DNA from: CBDDLJ01 sp965230635 | GTDB taxonomy: Bacteria > Pseudomonadota > Gammaproteobacteria > UBA1113 | NCBI GenBank assembly: GCA_965230635.1 | Contig: CBDDLJ010000007.1 | Span: 1 to 52,712 of the forward strand | Length of the DNA: 52,712 nucleotides | Direction of reading: 5' to 3' | Part shown: piece after piece, positions 8,963-17,678 of the stretch | Numbering within the stretch: position 1 is the first letter of the stretch | Layout of the letters: each line of letters starts with the position of its first letter | Program-made: the position numbers and the translations under genes | The notes under the pieces: generated by a model | Told to the model about the DNA's origin: nothing | The model's input: the letters and a program-made list of their open reading frames with translations, nothing else | Databases searched by the model: none

Positions 8963-9610
8963 TTGATTAAAATATTAATAGTTGATGACCATGATTTGGT
9001 CAGACACGGTATAAAAAAGTTATTAGAAGATGTTAAAGGAATCAAAGTTATTGGTGAAGCGACTAGTGGTGAACAAGCGCTAGAAGAAGTTAAAACACGG
9101 CAGCCGGATGTTGTTTTAATGGATGTCAAAATGCCAGGTATCGGTGGCATGGAGGCGACCAGCAAGTTAGTTCGCTTATTTCCAAATGTCAAAGTGCTTG
9201 CAGTGACTTCTTGTGAAGAAGAGCCGTTTCCTTCTCGATTATTGCAAGCCGGAGCCGTTGGCTATTTAACAAAAGGGGCCGGAACTGAAGAAATGATTCG
9301 AGCTATCCGGACTATTTTTGCAGGACAACGCTATATTAGTCCAGATATAGCACAAAAAATTGCTTTGAAAAAGTTTATCTCGGATGAAGCAACACCATTT
9401 GACTTACTATCAGAACGTGAGTTGCAAGTCGCTATCATGATTACCAGTGGCTCAAAAGTACAAGAAATTTCTGAAAGGCTGCATTTGAGTGCAAAAACTA
9501 TCAATAGTTACCGTTATCGAATTTTTGAAAAAGTGGAGGTTGCCTCTGATGTTGAGTTAACTCATTTAGCGATTCGTTACAAATTAATCGATAATATGAA
9601 TGAAGATTAA
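8963..9610 (+). CDS. gacA: GacA/UvrY-type response regulator (NarL family)
   Basis: Response regulator of the BarA/GacS two-component system, which in gammaproteobacteria switches on CsrB/RsmZ-type small RNAs. The 215-aa protein starts at a TTG (8963) seven bases after AGGAG; the frame upstream of it runs through tRNA-Ser and is not real. The receiver domain begins LIKILIVDDHD with the phospho-acceptor Asp54 in VLMDVKMPG. The LuxR-type helix-turn-helix is at the C-terminus (LSERELQVAIMITSG...LHLSAKTINSYRYRIF). It is followed after 17 bases by uvrC, the standard uvrY-uvrC pair. In intracellular relatives this system controls virulence and growth-phase switching; that role here is inference. 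Confidence 0.9.
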   Translation: MIKILIVDDHDLVRHGIKKLLEDVKGIKVIGEATSGEQALEEVKTRQPDVVLMDVKMPGIGGMEATSKLVRLFPNVKVLAVTSCEEEPFPSRLLQAGAVGYLTKGAGTEEMIRAIRTIFAGQRYISPDIAQKIALKKFISDEATPFDLLSERELQVAIMITSGSKVQEISERLHLSAKTINSYRYRIFEKVEVASDVELTHLAIRYKLIDNMNED

Positions 9611-9627
9611 TCTCAACTTGCTATCTC

Positions 9628-11466
9628 ATGTCCCATGAACCAGTACCCAGAAGAAAAGACTTTCTTAAAGAGCTAAGCACAAAGCCTGGCGTTTATCTTA
9701 TGCTAGGAAAAAATCAACAGATATTATATGTTGGCAAAGCCAAGAATTTAAAAAAACGGGTGAAAAGCTATTTTCAAAAAACAAGCAGCAGCCTTAAAAC
9801 ACAATCCTTAGTCAATCAAATAATCGATATTAATGTTATTGTCACACAAAGCGAGATAGAAGCGTTAATACTAGAGTGTAATTTAATTAAAAAACACAAC
9901 CCACGATATAATGTGCTTATGCGTGATGATAAGTCATATCCTTATTTGTTTTTAAGTAAATGTGATTTTCCGCGGCTAGTAATTTATCGTGGTGCAAAGC
10001 GCAAGACAGGCAAGTACTTTGGTCCTTACCCTAGCTCAGTAGCGGCAAAAGAAACATTAAACCAATTACAAAAATTATTTAAAATACGTCAGTGTGATGA
10101 CAGCTATTTTCGTAATCGCAGTCGGCCCTGTTTACAATATCAAATAAAACGTTGTTCAGCACCATGTGTTGGTTATATTAGTAAAGCAGATTATTCAGCA
10201 GATATTGCTAGGGTAAAAATGTTTCTTCAGGGTAAAAGTCAAGAGATTATTAATGATTTTGTGACACAAATGGAAGAAGCCGCACAAGCATTAAACTATG
10301 AGAAAGCTGCCTTGCTGCGTGATCAAGTTGGCCGCTTAAACTACATGCAAAAACAGCAAGCTGTTGCCGCGGATCATGGTGATGTTGATATCGTTGGCGT
10401 ATTACAACAACAGCATGTTATTTGTGTTAATTTTTTATTTGTGCGGGCAGGACGTTTAATTGGTAATAAAAGTTACTTCCCTAAGATCCCTGTCAATACT
10501 GAATTGATTGACATATGGAATGACTTCTTGCCTCAGTACTATTTATCATCAAAGTCAATGCATGAAGTGCCGCCATTGATTATTACAACTGAAGACTTTC
10601 CAGAGCGATTATTGCTAGGACGAGCATTAACTGAAAAAAACAAATCTAAGGTCATGATTCGTGTGAATGTCAGAGGTGCACGTGCTCGCTGGCAAGCTAT
10701 GGTATTGGAAAATGCAGCAGAAGCAATTAGGCAGCGCTTAGCACAAAGTAATTATTGGCTGGATCGATTTTCTGCGCTAAAGAAAGTACTAGCGATAGCC
10801 GATGACGAACTTCGCATAGAATGCTTTGATGTAAGCCATACGCAAGGCAAGGCAACGATGGCATCTTGCGTCGTCTTTGGTAGACAAGGTCCAATAAAAA
10901 GTGATTACCGGCGTTATAATATTAATAATTGTAAGCCAGGAGATGACTATGCAGCTTTAAAGCAAGCGCTGATGAGACGTTATAAAAGAATAGCCAAGGA
11001 AAAAGGGAATATGCCAGATATCCTCTTAATTGATGGTGGAAAAGGGCAATTGCATCAAGCAGAAGACGTTTTACAAGCATTGGCCATTTCTAGTGTGATG
11101 CTCATGTCGATAGCCAAAGGAGCAGGAAGAAAACCCGGCCTAGAAAAAATTTACCGATCTGGACAAAAAAATGCACTAAGATTAACATCTGATGACATTG
11201 CTTTACATTTACTTCAGCAAATCCGTGACGAGGCACACCGCTTTGCCATTACTGGGCATAGACAACAGCGTAGCAAACAATTAACTCAATCGTTATTGGA
11301 TACGATTCCTGGCGTTGGGCCCAAGCGGCGGAAGCGCTTATTGCTCCAGTTTGGTGGATGGCAAGGATTAAAGAATGCTTCATTAGCGGAAATTTCAAAA
11401 GTGGAAGGTATCGGCAAACAGTTAGCGGAAATAATTTATACAATTTTACATGGCGACGATCGTTAA
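9628..11466 (+). CDS. uvrC: Excinuclease ABC subunit C
   Basis: UvrC makes the two incisions flanking a DNA lesion in nucleotide excision repair, after UvrA2B loading. The 612-aa protein has the GIY-YIG nuclease (about residues 16-95: PGVYLMLGKNQQILYVGKAK), the UvrB-binding UVR motif (about 207-240: QMEEAAQALNYEKAALLRDQ), the RNase H-like second nuclease with IECFDVSHTQG (about 392-402) and LLIDGGKGQL, and tandem helix-hairpin-helix motifs at the C-terminus (TIPGVGPKRRKRLL...VEGIGKQLAEII). Length and all domains are normal. It lies between the gacA-like gene and pgsA. Confidence 0.95.
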   Translation: MSHEPVPRRKDFLKELSTKPGVYLMLGKNQQILYVGKAKNLKKRVKSYFQKTSSSLKTQSLVNQIIDINVIVTQSEIEALILECNLIKKHNPRYNVLMRDDKSYPYLFLSKCDFPRLVIYRGAKRKTGKYFGPYPSSVAAKETLNQLQKLFKIRQCDDSYFRNRSRPCLQYQIKRCSAPCVGYISKADYSADIARVKMFLQGKSQEIINDFVTQMEEAAQALNYEKAALLRDQVGRLNYMQKQQAVAADHGDVDIVGVLQQQHVICVNFLFVRAGRLIGNKSYFPKIPVNTELIDIWNDFLPQYYLSSKSMHEVPPLIITTEDFPERLLLGRALTEKNKSKVMIRVNVRGARARWQAMVLENAAEAIRQRLAQSNYWLDRFSALKKVLAIADDELRIECFDVSHTQGKATMASCVVFGRQGPIKSDYRRYNINNCKPGDDYAALKQALMRRYKRIAKEKGNMPDILLIDGGKGQLHQAEDVLQALAISSVMLMSIAKGAGRKPGLEKIYRSGQKNALRLTSDDIALHLLQQIRDEAHRFAITGHRQQRSKQLTQSLLDTIPGVGPKRRKRLLLQFGGWQGLKNASLAEISKVEGIGKQLAEIIYTILHGDDR

Positions 11467-11536
11467 AAAAAGATGCTAAAAGATAAATATTCAAGTAATA
11501 TTAACAGCGATGGAAGTATTTAAAGGATTGCGCTAT

Positions 11537-12103
11537 ATGAATATACCTATACAATTAACATTGCTGAGAATAGTGCTTATTCCACTGTTAGTGGTGTTTT
11601 TTTATTTGCATACTAGTTGGGCATACCTTCTTACTTTATTCGTCTTCGCTGTTGCGGCTATGACTGATTGGCTGGATGGTTATTTAGCAAGGAGTTTGAA
11701 CCAAACATCAACATTAGGCGCCTTTCTTGATCCGGTTGCAGATAAATTAATTGTATCGACAGTGTTGGTGTTACTGGTAAATGAATCAACAGTGCCATTC
11801 ATCGCGATACCGGTGGCGATCATTATTGGGAGAGAAATTGCCGTTTCGGCTTTACGTGAATGGATGGCAGAAATAGGCAATAGAGCCAGTGTAGCAGTAT
11901 CCTATGTTGGAAAAATTAAAACAGTTATGCAAATGATAGCTATCTTATTTTTACTCATTAGCCGGGCTGGTTTTTTTACCTCTCATTATCTGGTAGAACA
12001 AACCGGTAACATCTTACTTTATATAGCTGCTTTATTAACTATTTGGACAATGCTGATGTATATACGCGCAGCTTGGAAAGATATGGTGCTAAGCGCAAAA
12101 TGA
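11537..12103 (+). CDS. pgsA: CDP-diacylglycerol-glycerol-3-phosphate 3-phosphatidyltransferase
   Basis: Makes phosphatidylglycerol-phosphate from CDP-diacylglycerol and glycerol-3-phosphate at the inner membrane. The ATG at 11537 gives MNIPIQLTLLRIVLIP, the exact family start, 188 aa; an upstream in-frame ATG at 11510 has no ribosome binding site and adds nine non-conserved residues. The CDP-alcohol phosphotransferase signature is complete: DWLDGYLAR...GAFLDPVADK. Several hydrophobic helices follow. Position after uvrC and before the Gly-Cys-Leu tRNA cluster is the same as in enterobacteria. Confidence 0.93.
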   Translation: MNIPIQLTLLRIVLIPLLVVFFYLHTSWAYLLTLFVFAVAAMTDWLDGYLARSLNQTSTLGAFLDPVADKLIVSTVLVLLVNESTVPFIAIPVAIIIGREIAVSALREWMAEIGNRASVAVSYVGKIKTVMQMIAILFLLISRAGFFTSHYLVEQTGNILLYIAALLTIWTMLMYIRAAWKDMVLSAK

Positions 12104-12391
12104 TTAACTAATTGATTTTATTGATTTTTTTTCAATATCATCGCGTGACAATGGATTGTCTGGAGTACTCAGCAATCAGACTGTGCCTACTTAGAAAAAA
12201 ATCCTTATTTCTATTGATACGCTAAAATTGATACTGGTTTTTTTGAATTTAGTGGAAGCGCTATAACGTGTTAGGCTGATAAAAATGAAGCAAAATAGAA
12301 AATTGTTTCTGTCGTTATACTATCATTTTTATCAACCAGCCAGAAATATTGTAACAAATACAATTTTATCATAATCGAGAGACGCTTTAAC

Positions 12392-12419
12392 TTGACAGTT
12401 AGTACGGCTGAGCTAGAAT
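12392..12419 (+). promoter_or_regulatory. Promoter of the Gly-Cys-Leu tRNA cluster
   Basis: A consensus -35 TTGACA (12392-12397), a 16-base spacer and TAGAAT (12414-12419) end 12 bases before tRNA-Gly, as expected for a strong tRNA promoter. The rest of the 12104-12431 spacer is T-rich with no gene. Confidence 0.75.
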
Positions 12420-12431
12420 AGCCAGTCTGAT

Positions 12432-12506
12432 GCGGGAATAGCTCAGTGGTAGAGCACAACCTTGCCAAGGTTGGGGTCGCGAGTTCGAATCTCGTTTCCC
12501 GCTCCA
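12432..12506 (+). tRNA. tRNA-Gly (anticodon GCC), CCA encoded
   Basis: Acceptor stem GCGGGAA pairs with TTCCCGC; D-arm GCTCAGTGGTAGAGC; anticodon loop CTTGCCAAG gives GCC; T-loop GTTCGAATC; discriminator T and encoded CCA at 12504-12506. First gene of the three-tRNA cluster after pgsA. Confidence 0.97.
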
Positions 12507-12564
12507 GAACAAAATTTGGTCATTTTTTTAGGCAATAGTTATCTATATCAATGAATAGAGCTGT

Positions 12565-12635
12565 GGCTGGGTGGCAGAGTGGTTATGCAGCGGCCTGCAA
12601 AGCCGTGGACATCGGTTCGATTCCGGTCCCAGCCT
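12565..12635 (+). tRNA. tRNA-Cys (anticodon GCA), CCA not encoded
   Basis: Acceptor stem GGCTGGG (12565-12571) pairs with CCCAGCC (12628-12634), discriminator T at 12635 as usual for cysteine. Anticodon loop CTGCAAA gives GCA; T-loop GGTTCGATTCC. The bases after the discriminator are TGA, so CCA must be added after transcription, unlike the other three tRNAs in this window. Confidence 0.95.
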
Positions 12636-12650
12636 TGATTTTGTGGCAAT

Positions 12651-12738
12651 GCCCGGGTGGCGGAATAGGTAGACGCAAGGGACTTAAAATCCCTCGGGAT
12701 AATATCCCGTGCCGGTTCGACTCCGGCCCCGGGCACCA
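12651..12738 (+). tRNA. tRNA-Leu (anticodon UAA), CCA encoded
   Basis: Acceptor stem GCCCGGG pairs with CCCGGGC, discriminator A, encoded CCA (12736-12738). Anticodon loop ACTTAAAAT gives UAA. Long variable arm (CGGGATAATATCCCG) marks it as class II. It is the last of the Gly-Cys-Leu cluster and borders the accessory island beginning at 12784. Confidence 0.97.
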
Positions 12739-12783
12739 AAATTTTAATATAAACCAGCTAGTTAATAGGGGATGCATCCTGCT

Positions 12784-15700
12784 TTAAGAATAATGAGGTT
12801 GTAAAGATGCGAGTGGTGAATTTTTCTTAGTAATCTCTTGGGTAGGTGAATTAACACTTGTTAAGTGCTCTCTCGTTGGGCTAAATAGTCCTTGTTGCAT
12901 TGATAATGCTGCCTTTGATTGACTATTGTTAGTTTTCTTCCTGTAAGATGGTGAAGATGATTTCGTACTAATTTGAATGTTACTGATTCTTTCAGCGGCA
13001 ATAAAGGTTTTCCAGTGAAATGTTACGATTCCGATAACATTTCTTTCATGTTGGTTATCTAAATAAATAGCACCGAGCAGTGCCTCTACGGTGTCAGCGT
13101 ACATTTTCGGCGTTATCGTATGTTCGCCTTCCCCATGGATAATCACTTTTTCTAATGCAAGCTTTTTGCCGATTGATGACAATGCACCTTTATTTGATAC
13201 TAATTTACTATAAACTTCATGTAATTGGCCTTCATTGGCATTTGGGTATTGACGTATCAATATACTTGCAATACAAAAATTAAGCACTCTACTGCCTAAC
13301 CATTTAAGATTTTGGTAACTGTAATCTGCCGCTTCAGCTAATTTTTCTTCTACAGCGCTTTGCCGTGTTAATGCTTTTTTTATAAGTTGCCGATTATGAC
13401 AGATTATTGCTTTATTTTTATTGGGCAATAATTTTTCTAATAGATTTGTAATGGGTGAAACTTTAGATTGTATGGTTTTAGTATAGTTTAAACTGTTATG
13501 TCCTTTACCTTTAAGCGCGCTATCTAAATGTTTTTGGCTGAATAATAGTTTACGCTCCATCATGTTAACAATAAGTTGCCTTATATCAGATTTTGTTCGA
13601 GTTAACGTATTTTTATGGCCTAATATAATTAACGATTGGCGTGCGCGAGTAATGGCAACATTGAGTCGGCGAAAATCATGCAGAAAACCGATTTTACCTT
13701 TTGCTCGGACACATGAGATAATAATAATCTTATTTTCATCGCCCTGAAACCCATCAACGGTATGAACTTTAACACCATTTAAATGTGGTTTATACGCTAG
13801 CTTCTTAGACAAAAGCTCTACTTGCCCAGTATAAAATGTAATTATTCCTACACTATCTCTGACTTCTACCTGCTTTTTTTGGACAAGGAAATTTAATATT
13901 TTTATCACATAATTAGCTTCAACTGGATTGGCGAAACTATGTCCTTTAGAAATTTCATCGCCATTAATATCAATAAAAGCTAAAGGACCCAATATTTTAT
14001 CTTGTGGTAAGGCATTCTGCTGTGCAAGCTGCTTAATAGATTCTGAGTCAACAAGGTTACCTTGGTAGTATTTTTCAGAAGAAAATTTTCGTATTTCAGG
14101 ATGCATGCGATGTTGTATCTTCAACATGTGGCAAGATTGTTTGCATTTTTCTAGTAAGCGCCACATCATGGACCAGCCATAATTTCTTTCTTTAGCTAGT
14201 TTTGATATGACAACAGCAGGCAACTGTTTTGTGTCTCCAACGAGTAGGCATTTAGTTGGCTTAAACATCATCGGAATAAGCGTTTCTGCTTCAACTGCTT
14301 GTGCAGCTTCGTCAATGATTAAAAAATCAAACTGGGAAGCAATACTATGCATGTTTGTTCTGCCTGAAACACAAAGCGTACAAAATACGACAGTAGCTCG
14401 ATTTAATAGAAATAATTCGACTTCACGATCAATATGAGTCAGTTTGCCATTTGCAAGACTATCTTTTAACCTCAATAAATAAATACCTAGAGCATCCATA
14501 AGCTGTCTAAGTTTATTGTCTGTCGTTTTTTGATTTAACCAGGGAACAGAAATATCTTTTTGTCCCCTGGTAAAGCTAAGTATATCGGTAATTGTTTTTT
14601 TTACTTGTTGGCAGTATGTGCGTGTATTTTGGAAATAAGTAAGGCTATTGATATTAGTTCTAATTCTAACGTTATGGGCTGAAATTTTGCTGAAAAGTTT
14701 AACTAACTTATTCAAGTCTTGTGCAGCGTTCATTGTTTCAGTCGTTAAACTGCTAGAGAAATAATCCCAGAAAGAAACGCTGTTAGCTTGTTTTGGCTTC
14801 GATTGCTTTGTAGCTGATGATCCGTTACCTGGTTTCATATTGCCGGTATTTGCAGCTATTTTATCCAAATAGTGATTATAACTACGCTGTAACTTAGAGA
14901 CGGCGCTGAGTATGGAGTTGAGTTTATTTTCTACCACGCCATGTACAAAAATCGGCCGCAAACAGGGAGTTAATTTTTGCTCAACACCAGCTAGAATAGC
15001 TTTTTTCTTACCCATGGGGTATTTTTCAATGAATCGTTCTGCTAGAACTTGAACGGCTTTATTCGAAGGAGCGCAGACAAGTACACGCTTATTGGTGTGA
15101 CACAAATTACCTAAAAGTGCAACGATAGTTGTAGTTTTTCCTGTGCCTGGTGGTCCTAGTAAGCAATGCAAACCAGATTCTGCAGTAAGGAAAGCGTGGA
15201 CAGCTTTTTTCTGCGGCTCATTAAGGTTAATTAGCGCAGGGTCCATTATGTTGCTATTTAAGTGTGACGAGGTTGAGTTAAGCTGTCCTGATAATAGCGC
15301 TTTAAAAAAGGGAGGTTGTGGTTTTGCTTTGCAGGTAGCAAACATACGTTCATAAGAAACGACGGAGCCTAATAAATAAGCTGTCCATTCTTGCTGTTCA
15401 GCAAATAAAAATTGATCTGAACTCTTGATTTTAACATCAAAGTTTAACAAAGAAGAGGGGCGTGTTACTTGATGGCTGTTTTTATTGTTGCTACGTCTAT
15501 TTTCTAAAGCCTTATTAATATTAATATTGGCAAGCCCTAAAACATCATTTAGACTATCTTTGGTAGACAATGCTAAGACTAACCCCGATGTGCCTTGCTC
15601 ATGATCAGCAGGTAGCAAACCTCTCATTTTAACAACTGTTGGGTTAGCAGTATTTTTTGCCGCTTTAATACCATTTGTTTTCACTGTTAGTTTAAATGCT

Positions 15701-16614
15701 TTTGCTTTACCTTGTTTTATCTTCTCTAAGTCTTGGTATAACTGTGCTCTTGCTTCTTCAACAATAAGGGGAGTAAATCTTGTATAGTAGTCATCAAGCA
15801 TTATTTCTTCATTGTCGAAGCAATGATCGTTTGAATGATAGGCTTTTAGTAACTTTTCAGCGCTGTGACTCTTATATTTAGGACGGCTTAAACTGGATAT
15901 ATCCCAACTGAGTATTTTTCTGCGAAAATGATAAATCTGCTTGCTATAGTCATCTTCCCATGGAGTCGCTACACCTGGAGATGAGCTTTTTACTGAAAGC
16001 TTGTTTTTATTTCTGCTATTCATAGTTGAAGCAGTTTTTTGTGTATTAGTATATTCTTGTAATATCAATTTAATGTTTTGATCAATGAAAGGCTCCCAAA
16101 GTTTTTTAATAATTGAAGCAACCTTATTTAATTGTCTGGTGTCTTCGTATATTGCACCTATGATGGCTTCCATTGCATCAGCATACATTTTATCAGTTAC
16201 CGTATTTTCGCCACTACCGCGAATAATAAATTTTTCTAATTGTAGGTTTTTTGCTACAGACAATAATGCAGCATTATTTAATTTATTAGAAACCAAGGGT
16301 ATAAATATCTGTGTTAGTAGATTTGGGCCGTCTAATTGTGCTCGCTTTTCAATAAAACTGTTAACAATACGATCATACAAAATTTTGGCAATGACTAAAT
16401 TAAGTATACGATCACCTAAAAACTCTAGGAGCTGATAACTGTGAGTTGCTGCAGAGGGGTGATTTTCATTAATAGCACTTTCCCGAGTCAATGCTTCGAT
16501 AAGCTTTCCTGGTTTATTCTTGAATTGATGATTTAGTTCTTTGGTTAAAGCGAGCAAATTTTGAGGTATTTTGGTTGTAGCTGCTTTACTTTCATTTGCT
16601 TTTTGCTCCTCCAT
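12784..16614 (-). CDS. RNase III - UPF1/Sen1-like SF1 helicase - RNase III fusion protein (1276 aa)
   Basis: Three enzyme modules in one chain. (1) Residues about 15-185 form an RNase III domain with the signature LLEFLGDRILNLVIA (E64, D68) and ADAMEAIIGAIYED (D146, E149), so all four metal-binding acidic residues are present. (2) Residues about 460-1020 are an SF1 helicase of the UPF1/Sen1/IGHMBP2 type: Q-motif N-E-P-Q468, Walker A GPPGTGKTT (487-495), motif II DEAA (768-771), GDTKQLP, QHRMHPEI (834-841), VDGFQGDE (953-960) and the arginine-finger motif NVAITRAR (985-992). An insertion between motifs Ia and II corresponds to the extra domains of UPF1. (3) Residues about 1055-1205 form a second RNase III domain with ADTVEALLGAIYLD (D1174, E1177), but the signature reads LKWLGSRVL, so the first Glu and Asp are Lys1104 and Ser1108. 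No dsRNA-binding domain is visible; the last 70 residues are Ser/Thr/Lys-rich. An RNA substrate is expected from the families; the cellular role is unknown. It ends 46 bases from tRNA-Leu. Confidence 0.88.
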   Translation of the reverse strand: MEEQKANESKAATTKIPQNLLALTKELNHQFKNKPGKLIEALTRESAINENHPSAATHSYQLLEFLGDRILNLVIAKILYDRIVNSFIEKRAQLDGPNLLTQIFIPLVSNKLNNAALLSVAKNLQLEKFIIRGSGENTVTDKMYADAMEAIIGAIYEDTRQLNKVASIIKKLWEPFIDQNIKLILQEYTNTQKTASTMNSRNKNKLSVKSSSPGVATPWEDDYSKQIYHFRRKILSWDISSLSRPKYKSHSAEKLLKAYHSNDHCFDNEEIMLDDYYTRFTPLIVEEARAQLYQDLEKIKQGKAKAFKLTVKTNGIKAAKNTANPTVVKMRGLLPADHEQGTSGLVLALSTKDSLNDVLGLANININKALENRRSNNKNSHQVTRPSSLLNFDVKIKSSDQFLFAEQQEWTAYLLGSVVSYERMFATCKAKPQPPFFKALLSGQLNSTSSHLNSNIMDPALINLNEPQKKAVHAFLTAESGLHCLLGPPGTGKTTTIVALLGNLCHTNKRVLVCAPSNKAVQVLAERFIEKYPMGKKKAILAGVEQKLTPCLRPIFVHGVVENKLNSILSAVSKLQRSYNHYLDKIAANTGNMKPGNGSSATKQSKPKQANSVSFWDYFSSSLTTETMNAAQDLNKLVKLFSKISAHNVRIRTNINSLTYFQNTRTYCQQVKKTITDILSFTRGQKDISVPWLNQKTTDNKLRQLMDALGIYLLRLKDSLANGKLTHIDREVELFLLNRATVVFCTLCVSGRTNMHSIASQFDFLIIDEAAQAVEAETLIPMMFKPTKCLLVGDTKQLPAVVISKLAKERNYGWSMMWRLLEKCKQSCHMLKIQHRMHPEIRKFSSEKYYQGNLVDSESIKQLAQQNALPQDKILGPLAFIDINGDEISKGHSFANPVEANYVIKILNFLVQKKQVEVRDSVGIITFYTGQVELLSKKLAYKPHLNGVKVHTVDGFQGDENKIIIISCVRAKGKIGFLHDFRRLNVAITRARQSLIILGHKNTLTRTKSDIRQLIVNMMERKLLFSQKHLDSALKGKGHNSLNYTKTIQSKVSPITNLLEKLLPNKNKAIICHNRQLIKKALTRQSAVEEKLAEAADYSYQNLKWLGSRVLNFCIASILIRQYPNANEGQLHEVYSKLVSNKGALSSIGKKLALEKVIIHGEGEHTITPKMYADTVEALLGAIYLDNQHERNVIGIVTFHWKTFIAAERISNIQISTKSSSPSYRKKTNNSQSKAALSMQQGLFSPTREHLTSVNSPTQEITKKNSPLASLQPHYS

Positions 16615-16759
16615 AAGAACTAACGTCTCCTTTAGTGTAACTTGCTTGCAACTTTAGTGCTAGCGAGAGCCAAAATTTGGCATGGATCTCATTAGTTAGA
16701 CAAAATATCAGGTATTTTAAGAGCCTACCACCTGACTAACATATAGCCAATTTGCTGGT

Positions 16760-16836
16760 TTGTGATAATGTGATTGTTCTATAGCCGCTTATGATCACTT
16801 CTAAGGACAGTGCTGCTAAAGCGAGCATTATCACAA
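16760..16836. repeat. 11-bp inverted repeat in the divergent spacer
   Basis: TTGTGATAATG at 16760-16770 is mirrored exactly by CATTATCACAA at 16826-16836. The interior does not pair well, so it looks more like a pair of protein-binding half-sites than a hairpin. Confidence 0.4.
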
Positions 16837-17160
16837 CAGAAACATCATAAACTAACATCGAATTTAAAGTCAATTACTTTTATTAATAGTGCAGGGCAGA
16901 TACACCCTGTTTATAAAAAAACATTGCACTTTTATACTCTTTGTTTTCCATTTTTTTCTGTTTAATCTCCTCAAGTGTATACCATCAATAAACTGGCCAA
17001 GCTGCAATACTTGCGCTACCCATTTTCTACCACTGAGATATTGCCAATATTTTTACATTAACAATTTGAGTACGCTGGTAATAATTGCTTTTCTAGATGA
17101 ATAAAGTTTTGATTTTTTAGTGCGATGTCTGACAGTAGCAAAAGTTAACTCAACTGGATT

Positions 17161-17193
17161 GATCATTTTAACTAATATGATTAAAATATGATC
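17161..17193. repeat. Near-palindrome upstream of the 99-aa gene
   Basis: Arms GATCATTTTAA and TTAAAATATGATC match as inverted repeats with a two-base bulge, around CTAATATGA. It lies about 180 bases before the 99-aa gene and could be an operator or small hairpin. Confidence 0.35.
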
Positions 17194-17376
17194 AAGTTTT
17201 TATTATATCTTGACTATATGGTCCCTTTTGCGTTTGAATGTGTAAGGTGATTTATCAAAGGCTGGCACCCAGTTAAAATGAGACAAGATTAATTGTTTAA
17301 TGATTTTCCATCAACACCGTTTACCTATATGGATTTTCAATCAAATTGGTAAGTGGATATTTTTTGGGAGTATTAG

Positions 17377-17676
17377 ATGACTAGCATACTGAAAACACAC
17401 TGTGAAAAAGAAATGTGGGAAGCGTCTGACAGCTTACAGATCGAGCTGGATGAACAAACTCCAATTACAGGCGATCGAATTTTTTCAAAGTTATTAGCTC
17501 TAGCTTATAAGAAGGGCAGCCCGTTACAAATACCGTGGCTCATGGAAACTAGTCCTGGACTAGGTAAAGCAGAAAAGCATGCTAATGTGACGGCATTACA
17601 GTCTACTCATCGTAGTAGTCGTGCCATCCCTGATGCGTCAAGAGCTAGTGCAAGAAGTCCAGCAAGAAATGGATAA
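17377..17676 (+). CDS. Hypothetical protein (99 aa)
   Basis: The ATG at 17377 is preceded by GGGAG at six bases, a good ribosome binding site, which supports a real gene. The first 65 residues are mixed charged and hydrophobic (KEMWEASDSLQIELDEQ, IFSKLLALAYKKGSPLQIPW) and could form a small helical domain. The last 35 residues are Ser/Arg/Ala-rich and probably disordered. No family recognised. It ends right at the left edge of the 166-bp palindrome and precedes the NACHT gene on the same strand, so it might be its small partner; that is inference. Confidence 0.5.
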   Translation: MTSILKTHCEKEMWEASDSLQIELDEQTPITGDRIFSKLLALAYKKGSPLQIPWLMETSPGLGKAEKHANVTALQSTHRSSRAIPDASRASARSPARNG

Positions 17677-17678
17677 CC

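Larger units (their letters stand above)
16615..17376. other. 762-bp spacer between the RNase III/helicase gene and the 99-aa gene
   Basis: AT-rich, no convincing gene. Open frames such as 16889-17104 have no ribosome binding site and no recognisable family. It holds an 11-bp inverted repeat with arms 16760-16770 and 16826-16836 (TTGTGATAATG and its complement, 55 bases apart), and a near-palindrome at 17161-17193 (GATCATTTTAA...TTAAAATATGATC). Both lie between divergently read genes and could be regulator sites; this is inference. Confidence 0.5.

Noticed and set aside
12548..12787. Several overlapping ORFs over the tRNA cluster
   Set aside because: They are translations of tRNA-Cys and tRNA-Leu in various frames and not genes.
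16889..17104. 71-codon ORF in the divergent spacer
   Set aside because: No ribosome binding site, odd composition rich in Phe, Cys and Leu, no family. The opposite strand has a transposase-like look (RKWVAQVLQLGQFIDG), but it is too short and broken to support a call.
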